Source: Bacteroidetes bacterium CG23_combo_of_CG06-09_8_20_14_all_32_9
GTDB taxonomy: Bacteria > Bacteroidota > Bacteroidia > Bacteroidales > GWA2-32-17
DNA length: 7,108 nt
Reading direction: 5' to 3'
NCBI GenBank assembly: GCA_002771395.1
Contig: PCSS01000032.1
Location: 1-7,108 of the forward strand
Below the pieces are notes generated by a model. The model was not told where the DNA came from and did no database searches. It saw nothing but the letters and a program-made list of their open reading frames with translations. The position numbers were made by a program, and so were the translations under genes. Below, one piece after another: positions 6,762 to 7,108 of this stretch. Within the stretch, counting starts at the first letter, position 1. Each line of letters starts with the position of its first letter.

Positions 6762-6776
6762 TGTTGATATTCAACA
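6762..6776. promoter_or_regulatory. 15-bp inverted repeat upstream of rsmG, possible operator or promoter element
   Basis: TGTTGA and TCAACA are perfect arms separated by TAT. The site lies 21-35 bases before the rsmG ATG, a plausible position for promoter or operator contacts. On the rsmG strand, TATAAA lies just ahead of the start and TTGAAT lies 18 bases further upstream, overlapping the palindrome. A palindrome this short in AT-rich DNA can occur by chance, and no Bacteroidota TAnnTTTG box is seen. Confidence 0.25.
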
Positions 6777-6782
6777 TTTTTA

Positions 6783-6931
6783 GATTGAATGAGATTGATA
6801 GGATTGATATTGTTCTCAATCTTGTCTTATCAATCTTCTTCAATCTTTCTTCACAATGCTTTTTTCAAACCCTTCTTCTCAATCTTTTTTCTCAATCTTA
6901 TTCAATCTTGTTTTCTCAATCTTTCTCAATC
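6783..6931. repeat. GATTGA / TCAATC short-repeat array with opposed orientations
   Basis: GATTGA occurs at 6783, 6793 and 6802. Its reverse complement TCAATC, nearly always followed by TT, occurs at 6816, 6830, 6840, 6879, 6892, 6902, 6916 and 6926. The TCAATC spacings are 14, 10, 39, 13, 10, 14 and 10, so pairs of copies recur about every 24 bp, interrupted once near 6846-6878. The opposed copies flanking 6808-6815 could form a hairpin. There is no spacer or repeat structure of a CRISPR array. Function is unknown. Confidence 0.75.
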
Positions 6932-6936
6932 TCATC

Positions 6937-7042
6937 CCTTAACCTTAACCTTAAATATAATCATCCCCTTGTGTGTCCTTATAAGGTTAATAAACGGTTA
7001 ATAGAAGTTAAAAAACGGTTAAGAAAGGTTAATAACAATTAA
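6937..7042. repeat. CCTTAA triplet followed by a helically spaced GGTTAA array
   Basis: CCTTAA is repeated three times without gaps at 6937-6954. From 6985 a related, oppositely oriented word recurs: GGTTAA at 6985, 6996, 7017 and 7027, with variants AGTTAA at 7006 and AATTAA at 7037. The spacings are 11, 10, 11, 10 and 10 bp, about one DNA turn each. CTTAACC (6938-6944) pairs exactly with GGTTAAG (7017-7023). The array could place identical contacts on one face of the helix, or could be a slippage product; the sequence does not decide. Confidence 0.7.
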
Positions 7043-7082
7043 TAAGGGGACATGAAAAAAATAAATCCCATTTTGCAAGTTA

Positions 7083-7108
7083 GGTATGAAGGTATAGGGT
7101 ATAAAGGT
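7083..7108. repeat. GGTAT short-repeat array running off the window
   Basis: GGTAT occurs at 7083, 7091 and 7098, and GGT begins a further unit at 7106, giving a period of 7-8 bp. The array is cut by the window end, so its length is unknown. A frame opening at ATG 7052 crosses it, but I do not call it a gene. Confidence 0.5.

Larger units (their letters stand above)
6742..7108. other. Gene-free region built of successive short-repeat blocks
   Basis: No credible gene is present in these 367 bases. Frames open across 6740-7042 and 6789-7001 on the plus strand encode only repeat-derived Ser/Leu/Phe-rich strings. The region contains, in order, a 15-bp palindrome near the rsmG start, a GATTGA/TCAATC array, a CCTTAA triplet, a perfect palindrome CCTTATAAGG (6977-6986), a GGTTAA array and the beginning of a GGTAT array. 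Outer arms CCCCTT (6965-6970) and AAGGGG (7044-7049) enclose the GGTTAA block. Confidence 0.7.

Noticed and set aside
6742..6776. A sigma-70-like promoter giving a leaderless rsmG transcript (TTGAAT, 18 bases, TATAAA)
   Set aside because: The boxes are common in AT-rich DNA, the typical Bacteroidota TAnnTTTG box is absent, and the implied start would fall at or beside the ATG. It is mentioned only within the palindrome entry.
6740..7042. Plus-strand reading frames of 100 and 70 codons across the repeat region
   Set aside because: They translate the TCAATCTT-type repeats into Ser/Leu/Phe-rich strings, have no recognisable domain, and the longer one starts at the rsmG start codon on the opposite strand.
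6783..7042. A CRISPR array
   Set aside because: The repeat words are only 6-8 bases and too closely spaced, with no 20-40-base spacers and no cas genes.
7052..7108. A possible gene starting at ATG 7052 behind AAGGGGAC, open to the window end
   Set aside because: Only 19 codons are visible and most come from the GGTAT repeat. The purine-rich stretch before it belongs to the repeat block, so there is not enough evidence for a gene.

Overview
The window looks like chromosomal DNA of an anaerobic, AT-rich member of the Bacteroidota. Three things suggest this: the RsmG protein has the N-terminal wording I associate with that phylum (DWNNKINVISRKD, then RHVLHSLA); most genes lack a clear Shine-Dalgarno sequence; and the central genes are iron-sulfur flavoenzymes of anaerobic metabolism. 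Genus and species cannot be read from it.

Layout. 1-709 (+) holds an MNT nucleotidyltransferase, cut by the window edge, overlapping a HEPN-domain partner; this is a probable toxin-antitoxin pair. 730-5849 (+) holds three redox genes: an 872-aa NuoG/FdhA-like iron-sulfur and molybdopterin-fold protein, an NfnA-like FAD/NAD/[2Fe-2S] subunit, and an NfnB/GltD-like FAD/NADPH/[4Fe-4S] subunit. The 190-bp gap between the last two contains a heavily deleted relic of a four-helix-bundle (23S rRNA intervening-sequence type) protein gene. 6094-6741 (-) is rsmG, convergent to the redox genes. 6742-7108 has no credible gene and is filled with successive arrays of different short repeats.

How the genes fit together. 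NfnA and NfnB together form the known NADH-dependent ferredoxin:NADP+ oxidoreductase, which bifurcates electrons at an FAD in the NfnB subunit. A third, cluster-rich subunit encoded next to them suggests a larger soluble complex linking NADPH and NADH to an additional electron acceptor or donor through a chain of Fe-S clusters. The third subunit resembles a formate dehydrogenase but appears to lack the catalytic Cys/Sec-His pair. A formate dehydrogenase label is therefore unsafe and the substrate, if any, is unknown. The closest conceptual parallel I know is Geobacter SfrAB, which pairs a NuoG/FdhA-like and a GltD-like subunit as an NADPH dehydrogenase. This is the best candidate here for an incompletely described system.

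The intergenic DNA is notable. Several gaps carry their own short tandem array with a distinct unit (11, 16, about 24, 10-11 and 7-8 bp), and several arrays have inverted copies that could fold.
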